A stretch of 64,000 bases of DNA, from contig JASSKH010000003.1 of NCBI GenBank assembly GCA_031763025.1, forward strand, positions 14,752,992-14,816,991, written 5' to 3'. Position 1 is the stretch's first letter; every line of letters begins with the position of its first letter. The DNA comes from Macrocystis pyrifera (taxonomy: Eukaryota > Sar > Phaeophyceae > Laminariales > Laminariaceae). Shown piece by piece: positions 33,300 to 46,005 of this stretch. Position numbers and translations under genes: made by a program. Below the pieces are notes generated by a model. It ran no database searches, was not told the DNA's origin, and saw only the letters and a program-made list of their open reading frames with translations.

Positions 33300-36200
33300 G
33301 ACGCCATGCTGGTGAAGGCTTGCTAACGTCGTCGTGTCGGACGAAAGACCAGGTCTGTTTTTTGCCCTGTCGCCGCACCCAACAAGTACTACTGTATGCG
33401 AAATACACAAAAAAAAACACCCTGATCGCTATCTGCGCGATCTTGTACGTGTACAACTACTGTGGTTGCAGGCAGGAGCCCAAGCACCACGCGCGGATAG
33501 TAGCATTCAATGTCTCCTATTATTGGCACCAAGTGCCTTACAATGGTCATGTTTGCTATTCGCAGGGAACGGGAGGTGTCAACCACCCGACAGACCGACC
33601 GACCAGCCGCGCCTCTCACCCCTCCATCGCTGTCTAGACTCACGCGGGTTTGTTGTCAAGAGCGAGCCGCGATGTGCGTCGTGCAATTCCGTGCCTGAGG
33701 ACACCGCAGCGGCGTAGATGCAATTATGATTGAGGTCAAGCAGCCCTGGCTGCGACATCTCGGGGTACAGGGATGGGGGGCATGACTTGTTACGCCTGTA
33801 GAGACTACAGGTAAGTCCTCGTGCAGTTCTTGCCTCATAAGGTCGATGCTGACGTCTTCGTTTTTCTCGTGGGGCGTGGGTGAGTCAATCTCCGCCGGTA
33901 TACTAGTATATTAATAGCTTTTTCGTCTCGAAGGCGTTTTGTGTGCTGTTGTTATTTATGATACGTAATACGATTTGGACGCACGCGAAAGGGGAGATTA
34001 ATGGTGGAAAACTTTCAGGTATTCCTTTTGTTTCGAATCCGGCTGGTGGTTCGCACGGGTACTTTAATATTACATAAAGATTTTTGTTCTTTACAGTCTG
34101 TAGCACTGTAGTATTATGTAGTCTAGCCGAATTCGTATTTTGTTCTTTTCGAGCGTGCGCGTTCGGATACAATGCGAATGATTATGATAGTGTGCCTCTA
34201 GACACCAGTAGCGTTTGGCGAGGGAGGGGGGGCGGAGATCACTGTTACTAAGTCGACGAGATTCCACGAACTCTTAAGCCTATCTTTTGTTGACTATATA
34301 GCACTACCTGCTAGTAGACCACTTAGTCAGCGCTGACTGAGTGGTCTAGCAGGTAGTAGTGCTACATAACCAACAGACATAGTGACTCGTATGGTGCTGG
34401 ACGGGGCGCGACCACAACACATGAGACTGACGAGACCCACACCTTCAATCTCTACAGTAGCATGGGTTCCTTCGTCATGCACGCCAACCGCGCCAAATAA
34501 CATGTGTGTGTTGCAGTTTGTGCACCTCTTCTTCGTTTTCACTTTCTCAGTGCCACACCATCATGGGACAGGTGCCCACATGCTGCTGCACGTCGTGATG
34601 TTTCGAAAATGCTCGGGTGTGCATCGCTTCTCTCGTTCCACGTCGTGCTCGTCGTTTGTCCTTTGCGTATTTGTGGACAGGGAGATGGCGCATACAGACG
34701 ATAATTTGGATCCCGGGTCGCCGCGTAATTTCGAGCGTCGATGTCCAACAACAGCGCAAATCAGCTTTTGAAACCTGCGCCTTGGGGTATGCAAGATGGA
34801 ATCCAGGCCGCATGCTGTCAACCGTTTTGGGATACTGGTGTACTCATTGCTCGCTGTAGCGCGATGTCTACTTGTATCTATGGCGGGATGGCGGGTTTAA
34901 AGGGTGTACTACCCGGGCGGGGTTTTCGCGACAACGGGCTCGAGAACCAGAGAAGCCGACCGTGCGGCTGGTTTCAAAATGATATTTCGAATCTTTTTTC
35001 AAATAAATTTATTCTGCCGTTCAAGAATTTTCCAATCGGGGGTATGTTTTCGCTTTGAGGAGGTCGTATACCATCGAAGGCTTTGTCAATACGGGGGCAA
35101 AAATGATCGAATCGGCGCAGGACAAGCCGACGACGGCTGTCGCTCTGTCGCTCTGTCCTCGCGACCAGCACAGAATGTCCGCTACTCTTCAGACTGCCGG
35201 TTCTCCCTCCGGCATCTTCAAGGCGAAAACATGCTTGGCGTCAGGAGTCAAGTGCGATATACCCTGGTGCTTGTTTGGGCTTGTTTGCGTTCCGTCAAGT
35301 CGGTGTTCTCGAAATCGGCGTGAATACTTTGGCCCGCCTGCCGAACTCCGAACCAGTAGCACCCCGTACGGCAACAGTAATAGTAGGTACCAGACCCCAA
35401 TTGGTGGCACGGCCAGCCTGCCCTCGTTGCACAAGACTGCTTTCGCATACCGTATCATTTTTGCTTCCCTCGGGTTTAGAATATAACGTCATTGATAGAC
35501 TGTTTGGACGTGTATCATGACCGCTACTCGTAGATTTACATACCCGGTACGCACTGGTATAACTGTTTCGCTCGCTGCGCACGACGGACCAGTAGCAGTT
35601 GAATACAAACGACGACGAACGGCTGGCGAGAGCTCCGGTACCCTGATCTCCAACCACGAGCGCAGTGAGAAGCTTACAGACAGGCGTAGCATTTGACCTG
35701 GGTATGAGAGTTGTCGCATCATCTGAACTCAATAGTACCGGCTATACGACTACATAGTACTTGCAGTCCTGTCCATATCCAGGCCTTGGTACAACAACTG
35801 CGTTCCCTGACCGATGGTTGGATTGAGACGGTTTCCGTCTGACTGCCTTCCACCCCTCGAGGATATGCACAAGAGTTATGAAGCGTGCTGGATCGCACTC
35901 ATGATGATTTCTGCGTCTGCGTTCGTCTTCTCCTTGAGAACGGGCATTAGAAAAGCCTCGAGCCCAAATTTCCGTCGGCAACGGTTGCCGGAATGGACAC
36001 GAGTCAGACGAACGAGCTTGCAGTACTCGTTACAGAACCAGTCCAACCAGTACGTATGTTGTGTGTCGGGATCGCATCTACATACGCTGCGACGCACAAC
36101 CAGGTGTACGGTGATGCTCCGTCCTCTGAGAGTACACGACCGAGAGCAGTAGTGGTTACGTGTAGCTGTGGATGCAGACAGGGAAGCCTCACTCGCAAGA

Positions 36201-37690
36201 AGGCAACATTGATCCGTCCAAACATTGGAGGCACCGCCGGAGCAGCTCGGCCAGAAGATAACCCGGTCTGTAGTGTGAGCGTACAACGGGAAATATGAGG
36301 GTGTACGTCTCACCCACCGCACGCTGTTCTGTTTAGATGTGGTGGTCAGAGTACATCGCAAGGAAATATCTAATGCCGAAAACGTAAAAAGTTCAACTAC
36401 TGTACCCACACGAAACTTTCCACGAGCAAAACGCGCGATGAACGAGGAAACCCGCGTTTGAACTGGAAACCCAAAAATGGCGTTTACGTCAAATTTCATT
36501 TCAAAATTCACTTTTGACTCCCCCGGTAGCACTTCCGCGCTTCCACCCAAGCCAGCGACTACGAGCGCAGGCAAGACCAAGACCCTGAGCACCGAGAGAC
36601 GTTCGACAGCGCCACCGCCGCCAGCGTACTCTGTGCCTCAACCGCTACCAGGAGTACACGTGCAGAAGACACGAGATTGCGAACCTCAAGATTGAAACAT
36701 GACGACGAGGACTCTTCAAGCACCTAGCGGGCCATACCGGCGTCTCGCAACGCCCGTGATTGATGCCGCCCTTCGCTCGGTAAGAGAAATGGCCGGATTC
36801 CCATGCCACCTCGGGTTCTTCACAACCGAGCCCGCTGCCGCTCGTAGGCCGCCGCCCGTCGCTTCCTTGGGTTCCGCTAGCGATGCCAGGATGCGACCTG
36901 TGGTAGCAGGCGGCAATCGCGGCACTAGCGAACATGTGAGAAGGTCGAGAGCATGCTTCGAGGCCGACGAACTGCAGCACATACGTCTGCAGGGCAACAA
37001 CCACGACGGAGACGCCGCACGAGCCACGTCGAGAACTCGAAAGCGCCAGCATCGGGCGAAGCAGAACGTGAGCACGTGCTTCAGTCGAACGGTCGGGTTG
37101 TGTTCAGTGTGTAGACGGCTGCCGCGATATCGCGTATTTTGACTGTTGTGTTCGATTTCCTTCATGCTACATGGCGTTTGAACATCTGAATGCACTTCGT
37201 TGATCGAGTGTAATGTTGTTGGAGCTGTTATATGCCACGTGTGTTGCTTGTTTTGTAGTTGAGGTGCTCGGGTACACAGTCGTTCGGGCATTGCCCCTGC
37301 TACGTGCGCCGTTCTACTGTAGTTTACTATATATGTGTACAGTGAAGAAGCACAGCGCACACCACGATTTTCCAGCGAGCAACAACGATGTGCTGTACGA
37401 CCTCCCAGCACTTCTCTTGGGGTTTTTCGTGTCTATTTCCCAGTTGACAGAGTCGACGCAAGGACGGATGCACGCGGCGCGTGTGCCTTACATACACCGT
37501 ACCTCGCTCGTCGAGCCGAGATGGATCTTTTTTTCCGAAGTCGTACGTACGTAATTCTGACTACCAGGTATATATCAGTATGTACCCTTCCGTCTAAATA
37601 TGCACCTGATACCAAGAAGGCTATTGCATACCTGGTGTCCTCAACCGGGAGCCTCCCTGCCCGTCCGGATCTCCCGCCGCAACCCATACA
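33300..37690. other. gene-poor stretch, no supported gene
   Basis: Several long open frames occur (minus 35,876-36,592, plus 36,699-37,142, plus 34,741-35,058), but none shows a recognised domain or convincing junctions. An 88-bp hairpin lies at 34,288-34,375. Confidence 0.4.
34288..34375. other. 88-bp hairpin with about 43-bp arms
   Basis: TAGACCACTTAGTCAGC / GCTGACTGAGTGGTCTA forms the core and GCACTACCTGCTAGTA / GCAGGTAGTAGTGC the outer stem, with almost no loop and only a few mismatches. No gene was found next to it. Confidence 0.8.
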
Positions 37691-37696
37691 TACCGC

Positions 37697-38670
37697 ATGC
37701 AAGCCAAAGCCCACACCACTGCCTTTGACTCCACAACCCCCGCCCCTTGCTCGATTGTATCTGGCGCTTCCGACCCACGGAAGGTGTCCGACATGCACGA
37801 TATTGCCCAGAAGCTTAGGAAGAAGGCCGCGGCCGCGATGGCGACGGCGTTCTGGAAGAAGAGCGTTGTCCGCAAGTTTGAGGAGGAGGTAATGTGGAAC
37901 GACCGGCTCGAGGAAGCGCTTGCGTGGGACCGAGTCTGGGAGCTGGAGGACGTTGCCGAGGAGCACGCCTTAGCGCTGCAGCACGCCACAGACGCCGCTG
38001 AGAAGGTACGTGCGACCGGCGACGACTTGCTCGCTCGCGGGTGCGAGTTGTCGCAGGAAATGATGGACGAGGAGTGGGCCGTCCAGGAGGATGAGGCACG
38101 GGCAACCCAGAATGCCAGGGCGTCCGTCAAGATGGTCCAAGATGCTCGGGAGGTGGCATCCGAGTGTGGACGCGAGGTTAAGAGGTGCGCGAGGCTTCTT
38201 GAGGTTGCCGAGGCGGCCTACGACGCCGCGGATCGAGTAGCGGCCCGCCTTGAGTACGAAGCTGACTGCGCGGTAGCGACGTGGCTGGCAATCCTAGAGG
38301 CGCAAGGAGTGGCGCCGCTGCCGGTGATGACGTGTGCGGGTGTCGTGGAGGGAGGGGGTGTCTCTTCCCGCGACGACGACGAGCAGGAGGTACGCGCATA
38401 CAAAACCCATGTGTATTGTGTCGTTTTTTTTTTGTGTTGGTTGACGTTGGTTAGAGTGCTTGACGACACGTGCAGAGACGAGTAAGTTGGACTTTACCAA
38501 GCGGTATCAATAGTCGCATGCATGATTGTTCGCCCACCCTCATCCTCCCTCTCCCTCCCCCTTCCCTTTGTTGCCGAACCGAAACCGCCGCCGCTGTTGT
38601 TTGTTTTTTTTTTCTTGTCGTATCGTTGTTGTCGCAGGAGGAGCCGCAGGCGAAGAGGGCAAGGCGCTGA
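37697..38670 (+). CDS. Ala/Glu-rich coiled-coil protein of unknown function
   Basis: Exons 37697-38389 and 38638-38670 give 241 residues. The donor CAGGAG/GTACGC and acceptor TTGTTGTCGCAG/GAG join in phase 0 and add EEPQAKRARR, a basic tail that could be a nuclear localisation signal. From about residue 35 the protein is one long charged helix (AQKLRKKAAAAMATAFWKK, then repeated Ala-Glu-Asp-Arg heptad-like stretches) with Trp residues at intervals. GC-rich third positions support coding. The reading frame stays open upstream of the ATG, so a 5' exon is possible; Met33 (MHDIAQKL) is an alternative start. I do not recognise the family. Confidence 0.6.
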
Positions 38671-39584
38671 ACTGGACCTGTCCTCGCTTCCTCGTCGGTA
38701 TCCTCGATAGTCACTAGAGGTCTGCGATGCGATAGCACTAACCCTTGTAGATTGACGACCTAATGGGGTGGGTCGAGCCATGCCGTGTCCGTGCCTATAG
38801 TGTGATGCGATGTGTTGCTGTTGTCATGTTAGCAGGCGTCTGACCAGTCTGTGCGATCGTCCACGCCGCTGCCGCTGAAATCAGGGCATTGTAGAGAGGA
38901 GATATTTCTATCGAAAAAGTTGCTTTTTTTTGCTTTTTGCCCAACGTTATGAAAAGTTTAACTCTGACTCCTACACTACACTACACTACACGCAGGGGGG
39001 GGGGGGGGGGAGGGGGGATTGCGAAGGGTGCTATGGTGTGCCGCGTCTCAGACCTTTATGCGTAGTGGTGGTGCATAGTACTGGCTCCGCGCATTCGGGA
39101 TACGGCCATGGGCGATGAGCCTACGGTACGTGATACAATGCTGATGTCGTGCCAGAGTGCTGCCGCTTTGGTTAAGTGGGGCATACTTGTCTCTATACGT
39201 TCATATTGTTATGTGCATGGGTGTTGGGATGTCGGCCGGTGATGTCGGACTGGGGTATAGTAAGTACTTGGCAGAAAGTGGGTAGGGGGAGAAAATTAAA
39301 ACCAAACGACAACTACGGGTGTTGGTTTTACGGTGCTGTTTCATACCTCGCATGAACACCGATCAGACGCTCTATCGACGGACGATGTAATCAGCAGCCA
39401 TAAACTCGTAGGCCTGACCTGTGGGAGTTTAAACAATGTGTACTGGGTGATGGTATTGTGCGATAACAAGGTAACCGCGCTACCGGGTAGCGTATTGTGA
39501 GGAGCCGCTTGTGCTGTGGCTGGGATGTTAGGTGGCGGTGAAAGTGTATGCTATTGCTCTGCCTCTCGTGTGTTGATGTTGGAT
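38671..39584. other. intergenic, no gene seen
   Basis: Downstream of the coiled-coil gene. Holds a (CTACA)n stretch and a G run at 38,996-39,016. Nothing else is supported. Confidence 0.4.
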
Positions 39585-40925
39585 TTTACAGGGGCATGTG
39601 ATGTGACCGCTCCCCTGGTCGAGCGGGCGATATGCACGGGGGGTGTGTTGTGTTCCGTGGGCACACTCACCTCAGTCGGAAAGTCACCTCCTAGTTATTG
39701 TTATGAAGAGCAAGAGCGACGTGTTGTAGCTCTGACTTTGTTGTGTTGTCGTTTCCGTGTGGAAGTTAAGGTATATTGTGGCGCGAGTATGACCGTTTGT
39801 CGCGTGCCTTTGCATGCAGCAGCTGTACTCGTAGTGAAGTGCGGCGGTTTACCCCCTCGTGTTGATGCGTACTAGATGTATGTTTTTGTGGTGTAGAGTC
39901 GGCAGCCGAAAAATCGCGACCAGCAGCAGTTGGCACCCCCGCTCGCCTCGCATGTCTAGTCGCTTGCACCATCGTAAGACCTTGTCTTGATTTGTCGACA
40001 GGCTGTACTGGCCACTCTGAGCCATGCTTTGCGTCTCTGCACGGGGAATTTTATTTCTTTAACGAAACGGACATCTCGGACTGTTGCCGTTGCTTGGAGC
40101 CGATAATCAATATGCACCCGATATGTCCGTGGTGCACAGTCAGGCCATTTACGAAGAGTGTACTCTATCTTTTTGCCTTTTCGATCCAGCGATGACAGTA
40201 GTACACGACGGCGCGAGAGCTGCAGTACGATAATCCGGGGGGAAGATAGTTCATGGACGGGATATTTTATTTTCTTCCTGTAGAGATAGCAACATTACGG
40301 TAGGAAATTAGGGACGGGCCTCTGGAGGGATATGGTAGTGGGGGTTAGCCAGAGAGGTGGAAATATTGAGAATTGAATTGTATATCTTGCTGCATTTTTA
40401 CGTTGTGCTTCAGTAAGGGGGCGTGTTTATGCACAGCCCCCCCCATGTTGACTCTGTATGAAGAAAAATAATACAGATAACCGCGACGCCAAGATGCTCG
40501 CTTTCGTAAAAGTAATTCTATGGTTTTTGCCGATCCGAAACAACCCCAGAAATACTGCAGTGCACTGTTTCGCGAATCATTGTCGCCTGGGCAATGCGGT
40601 AGGGATAGTGTGCTGTGGATGTGAAATGTTGTCTCAGGTACGGTGTATGGCACGAAGGAGAAGGCCGTTTTTTCCCACGCCTTTCCTTCAATGTCGCCAC
40701 GCTAAAAAAATGCTACCTTCGCTTCACGTACACGGAGAGAGATCAAGTTAACGTCTTGGGTTAAGAGTCCCTGGTGTGTTTTTTTTTTTGCGCGAGTTGC
40801 CCACTCTTGGCTCTCAGCGCTGTCACGACCCTTCACATTCGAAAGGAATTTTTGCGCGACCCGTAGTTCTAGCGTAGAAACCGCCGCTCATTTTTTATCT
40901 GTGACAGTCGTATTTTGTGTATTAT
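39585..40925 (+). repeat. segmental duplication, copy B (uninterrupted)
   Basis: Same orientation as copy A, about 80-85 percent alike by eye, without the MITE and without the 700-bp insertion. No gene is recognised in it. A short frame shared with A (RVVALTLLCCR) is probably fortuitous. Confidence 0.85.
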
Positions 40926-41252
40926 ATACATTATAATCGCCTTTTAAATAATTAGATGCTTCGGTTCGTATTCCTCTGACGAGCTCCTAGTCACCGTCCG
41001 GTCGTGTCATCCTTCGCTATTGTGCTACCAAGACCACCCTTCTCAATCTCAGGCTTCGCTGCGCTTGCGGTTCCCTCGAATGGCCTCACGACTTCCGCTC
41101 TCGCGAGTAGTATTTGTCGAGACCACAGGCAGCAAAAGAGGTGTCCGCCGCACACCTAACGCGAGCCTCGATGTCGAGAATCCCCGAAAGTGCCACCCCA
41201 GCCCCCTATGATCATCTTATCATTGTCTCTTGACTTGGTTCGAACAACACTA

Positions 41253-41349
41253 TTACGGGGGTCCATAGTTAATAGGACCTATGTTATACATAAAAACCTA
41301 TATATTTACCTAATGTTATTTGGTCCTGTTTACTATGGTCCCCCGTAAT
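41253..41349. mobile_element. TA-type MITE, copy 8 (small internal deletion)
   Basis: Both inverted ends are intact; about 10 bp are missing from the interior (TTACCTAATGTTATTTGG). Confidence 0.88.
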
Positions 41350-42524
41350 TGTTTCTCAATCCACGTGTTAAAAAATTGACTGTGGCCACATTGTGCCACT
41401 AGTCTAGACAAAGTCGGCGACGACTTCAAAACATATTGTATTGTAATTCGTACACACCTGGCGCTGCTAACGTTTCGTGCTTCCAAGTCCCATTCCTGTC
41501 TTCCTTCTCTACCTCTCTCCCTCCCTCCCTCCCTCCCTCCCTTCCTCCCACCCCTCGCTTTACCGCACACTCTTATTATACTGATAGTTACTGTAAACAC
41601 TGAACACCCCAACACGCACACCTCTCTCTTTCCTTCTCCAGATAATCTCTCGTGCGCTTCTCTCTCCAGATGATCTCTCGTGCACTGCAGTGCTCTTGCT
41701 GGTGTGCGCGTGCCATGCCCCCCCCCCCCCCCCGTGCTCCGTCCCTGTCGGCGGCATCTCGTCTCCGCGCCTAAAAACGCTAAGCGATCTAACGGGTGAT
41801 ATGGTGTAGAATACATACTGAGGGGTGTTGGGAAATAGATGCATGCTATGGCAAAAAGGGGTGCCCCTATTTTTTTTCTGAGACCCTTCGTTTGAGAAGC
41901 TCTCCACTCTCCCTCCTAATGCCTGCCGTAGCCCAAAAACAAAGAGCTTCGAGAAAAATTTAAGGGCAAATCGACGAAAAATCCCGTCATGAACCCTGGG
42001 TGTAGGACGACCTACATTTTTCGAAATAAATGTTTGGATAGACGCGAGCTGCGAGAAGGGGGGTAGCATTCTTCGGACATTTGTTTTCTTCCGACTATAT
42101 GACGAGGAGGAACTAGCCAATATCGTTTTTGTTTTGTTTCGAACAATATTTTTCGTAATGCGTCTAAGGTCACACATGGCTCGTCGGGTTGGCTTTACAT
42201 TTTTTTTTCAGAATCAGTTTTGACTTGGTAATTGATAGTATTAGTAGAAAGTTCCTCGAGAGAGGAACCTCATAAAAATCCCGGTTGCACCTCTACCCTC
42301 TGCTAATGACATGCATCGGTACTGTAGCTTCTTCGCCTACGTACTTATGTACGGGGGCCCGTGGGTCATCTAGACTTTGACCAGAAGTGCTGCTATTCTG
42401 GGCGTAAATATAAAGACCGCTTGGTATAAATATCAATGTCTAAACAATGCCTATATTTATGACCAAAGTGGTATCAGATGTCTCTATTGCAGCACGCGCC
42501 TCGGAAATGTTTCAACATGGGGGA

Positions 42525-42690
42525 GGCCAACCTGCCCCGTACCTCCCGAGCACCGCCAACTGCTGGGGCTGGTGCGTCGCGGCGCATCCAGGACGATGAA
42601 AATCAGCAACGGATTTCATCAAGTTTGGATCCGACCCGAGCCTGTACTGGACCCTCGCGCACGCTCTACTGCTGTATAGACCACGCTTCG
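42525..42690 (+). repeat. decayed duplicate of 26,995-27,150
   Basis: Shared frame reads EHRQLLGLVRRGASR. A second frame reads YWTLAHALLLYRPRFG, which looks more protein-like, so a frameshifted old exon is possible. No family was recognised. Confidence 0.45.
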
Positions 42691-43195
42691 GGTTAATTTT
42701 TTTATCTTGTGACGCAACCCAATCCCGAACGAAGCGAACACAACGGGGGAGGGGGAGAGTGTCGAGACAGTCGCTATGAACAAACGAAACACTTTGTTGC
42801 AGCTCGTCGCCGAGGGTGAATCATCACAGAGATATATTGTTGTCTAGCGTGGTAGCAGAAAAAATGGCTCGCCGCAGAACCTGAGACATACGGTGGTCGT
42901 AAAAGAGCTCGTGCCGGCACTCGGCAAGCACAGTGCTTACTCGAAAGCTGACTCGGGCGAACCAGAGCGCCAGGAACATAGACCGTGCGCCTGGCTTGAC
43001 CTTTGCGACGAAGACATTGGTTTGGGACTTAACTCGAAGCCGATGAACGAGGGACTCGGCTATGCCTTGCCACGAACCTTTTTCTTGGAACCCGAGCGTG
43101 CCTTTTCCAAGTAGGAACGTGATGCATCATCGCCCCGCATTCCCAGTTCGGGGGCTTCAAAAGCGTTCTACTGACGTTGTGCAATATACCAGGTG

Positions 43196-43340
43196 AACCC
43201 TGATGAGCCGTGTGTGCAAATATGCATGGAAGGTTCGCGGAAGCGCAGGTGGTTTTCCACAACGAATTTGAGATGCAAATTACCCGAATCGAAGATAAAG
43301 CGGTTTCTCATGCCCTCCTCCCACACCTCTGACCAGTGCC
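43196..43340 (+). repeat. diverged duplicate of 45,886-46,005
   Basis: Both read TGAxGAGCCGTxTxTGCA, then TGGAAGGTTCGCGGAA / TGGAAACCCCGATTCCGCG, GAATCGAAGAT / GAGTCGAAGAT, and CCCACACCTCTGA, in the same order at similar spacing. No protein family was recognised. Confidence 0.5.
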
Positions 43341-45214
43341 ATCATGTCATGGAGTGCATACGTGACACCGGTACGTTGCCATCGATATAGGAACGCATGG
43401 TAACGTGGGATTATTCTTCTGCAGTCCTCTCACGCTTCTGCCAGCCTCGCTGGTACGCATATCGAGAGATAGGGGGAACCTATTCAGTCTACTGAGTTCC
43501 TCTCTTCTAGCACTGCTTGCTTCGTCTGACCTAGGTTTGTTCCTGTTTCAGTCCCCTGTGTATTCTGCCTTCTGCCTTGGATAGAGTCAAGAGACAGCTA
43601 AAGAATGGACTGATAATACGATGGACGGGTAAACTGCTCGGCACCGACATCCCTGCACCTCTATTAGCAGGGTAACGCCATGACACTTGGTGTCCTCGGC
43701 AGTGACGTTGTGAAGGTTCCACTGACGGAACGCCCGAAAAACGAAGGAGGAAGACGGCCGCCTACCCCGTAAGGGGCTTCAGTAACACCATACCATCCTG
43801 ACCAGGAATACAAGTCCCGTTTAGACTCTGATATGACTATCATACGAATCTTAAGTTCCCGCTCTGAATAGTACATACCAGGCAGAAACCTACAATAGTA
43901 GCCAAAATGAACTGATGTGGGGAAATGGAAATTGGCAAACGACTGGCAGAGAAGTGTATGAGGGATACTACTGATTTACCGAAGTAGGATATTCGGTTTA
44001 TATAGGAAAGGCATCTACGCTATATATTGTCGGAAGGCAAGCATAGTAATAATAATAGTAATAGAGCAATAGTAAGGGTAGTAGTGCGCATCAAATTGAG
44101 TAAACGCAGGTGATATCAATTGATTGGATGAGAATGGTGGTATTTGACGAATTGTGTCAGATTTTTACTTACGACTGAATAACACCCTCCCTGCACATGG
44201 TCGGAAGGCAAAAAAAAAATAACAAGAGTGAGCAGCTATCGCCTTGTGCCGAGAACGAGGAGCGGGGCGACGAAAGAAAGCATCACCGAAAAAAAAGTGG
44301 ACTAAAAACGCACAACAAAACCTTCGTATGCACGATAAAAGCGAAGGCACGCGACACAGGGGGAAGGAGGGGACGACACCCAACCTTCTGTGATTGTTCA
44401 TGGCTACTGCTATACTTACTGCTGCCATGGTCCAGAAGGCTGCTGTGGGTGAAACTTCCTATCAATTCGAGTCTGGACCAGAAAGATGAGGCACACTTGG
44501 ACGTTTTGTTACCCTTAAAATTCTCTTAAATTTACGATCAGACTGGTACGAGTTTATGATAGCTGGAGAGTAAACGTGTTGATTTTACAATAAAACATCC
44601 ACACCCTGCTCCCGCTATATGTATATGAGTTATCAGAGCACCCCGTTCGTCCCCAACGAAGCAACGTCGGGGTGGGTGGGTGGATGGGTTCGACTGGACA
44701 GACAACAAAAAAAATCGTCATACCAGAACGAATACCCTACTTACGCGTAGAGTAGCCGGCGTAAAGTGTCAAGAGTACAGGTATACCCTGGCGCTACTAC
44801 TGTAGTTACCATATGCACAGCTAGCCGTATTGGTATGTGTGAGGACGGCTTCTGTCTTTTAAAATATTCGTAGGTGTGGGGAGTAAGTGGTGAGATAGCA
44901 ACTCTCTCTTATCGGGGGCAAACTCATATAAGCCTGATCTGGGCGAGGGTTCTGGCGGTATGACTATATATACCGTACTCTTCAACACTTCCGACTTTGG
45001 ATTTGCAGCTAAATATATACATACCTACGGGTATTCTACAGTAGCAGTAGTACTTAGAGGCTTCTTGAAGGGCTTCGTAACACACCCATGCTTTTAGTGG
45101 CCAGCTATATACTTGGAATCATTGGGCGGGAGATACTTTTTGCTGTACTTTTGTACCTATCAATAATACCTGGGATATGGTACTTCAAGTTATTTAGAAG
45201 TATGTCAAGATCAA

Positions 45215-45535
45215 AGGTCGGTGATAAGGTCTTCGTCCGTTGGGCTATTGGTAAAAGGTTAAGCATTCACCTCCCCAATCCAAGCCTTCTAACGCTCTCC
45301 CCCGCTTCCGGAACAGCGGGGTCCTTGGTCTTCGTATGGGACCGTACGTGCCTAGTCCGCTGTTAACAACAACCTCTGGGGACCCATGAAAAGTGTTTTC
45401 ATCAGTGTTTTCATCAGATTCTTGACATGAGGAAATTCATTTTTTTTCAAAAAGTGTTTTCATGGTGGACGTGAGGTTAGAACTCACGACCAACGACCCA
45501 TGTCCTGCCGACGACGCCAGTGTTATGTGTAAAGC
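45215..45535 (-). mobile_element. miniature LTR element, 5' truncated copy on the minus strand
   Basis: On the minus strand the order is TGGCGTCGTCGGCAGGACAT with the tRNA-like GTGAGTTCTAACCTCACGTC, then AATTTCCTCATGTCAAGAATC, GGGGGAGAG polypurine tract, and LTR GTTAGAAGGCTTGGATTGGG near 45,293-45,220. Matches the 31.2-kb element in order, but the first LTR is absent. Confidence 0.6.
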
Positions 45536-45885
45536 AGTACGGACCTAGGGACCGACTACTGCTATCAGGTTTTGATGCTTTTGGTTCTGCTCTGGTCACT
45601 TGCACAAGGTGCTTGACGATGTTAGAAGTTATGAGCTCTTGTATTAGTTGCTGCTTGCCTCGCGAGATGTCTTCTGAACGAAGGGGCGAGGCGCTGATCA
45701 GAAAGGCAGGCGATAATGCCCGCCAGGTATGATGAGGGGACGATTGCTACAAACCATATTGCCGCAACATGGGAAAGAGGATACCATGTAACTAGCCCAC
45801 CCTAAAGAGCCGAATATGAAGATTCATTCGGGATACCTTGTACAGGTTTGCCTCATACAAAGCAATATCATAACACTAGCCCACT

Positions 45886-46005
45886 CTGACGAGCCGTATA
45901 TGCAGAATTATGGGAAATTCATGGAAACCCCGATTCCGCGAACCAGAACAGAGTCGAAGATGCGGCTCCTCAAAACTCACTCCCACACCTCTGAACGGCA
46001 AGGCA
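45886..46005 (+). repeat. diverged duplicate of 43,196-43,340
   Basis: Partner of the preceding block. The open frame here (DEPYMQNYGKFMETP) differs from that in the partner, so both are probably decayed. Confidence 0.5.

Noticed and set aside
34741..35058. Cys-rich 105-residue frame starting MSNNSANQLLKPAPWG
   Set aside because: Looks mildly protein-like, but no junctions, partner exons or firm family match.
35876..36592. 238-residue open frame on the minus strand with a hydrophobic start
   Set aside because: No recognisable domain and no supporting junctions; several frames are open here by chance. Kept as unresolved.
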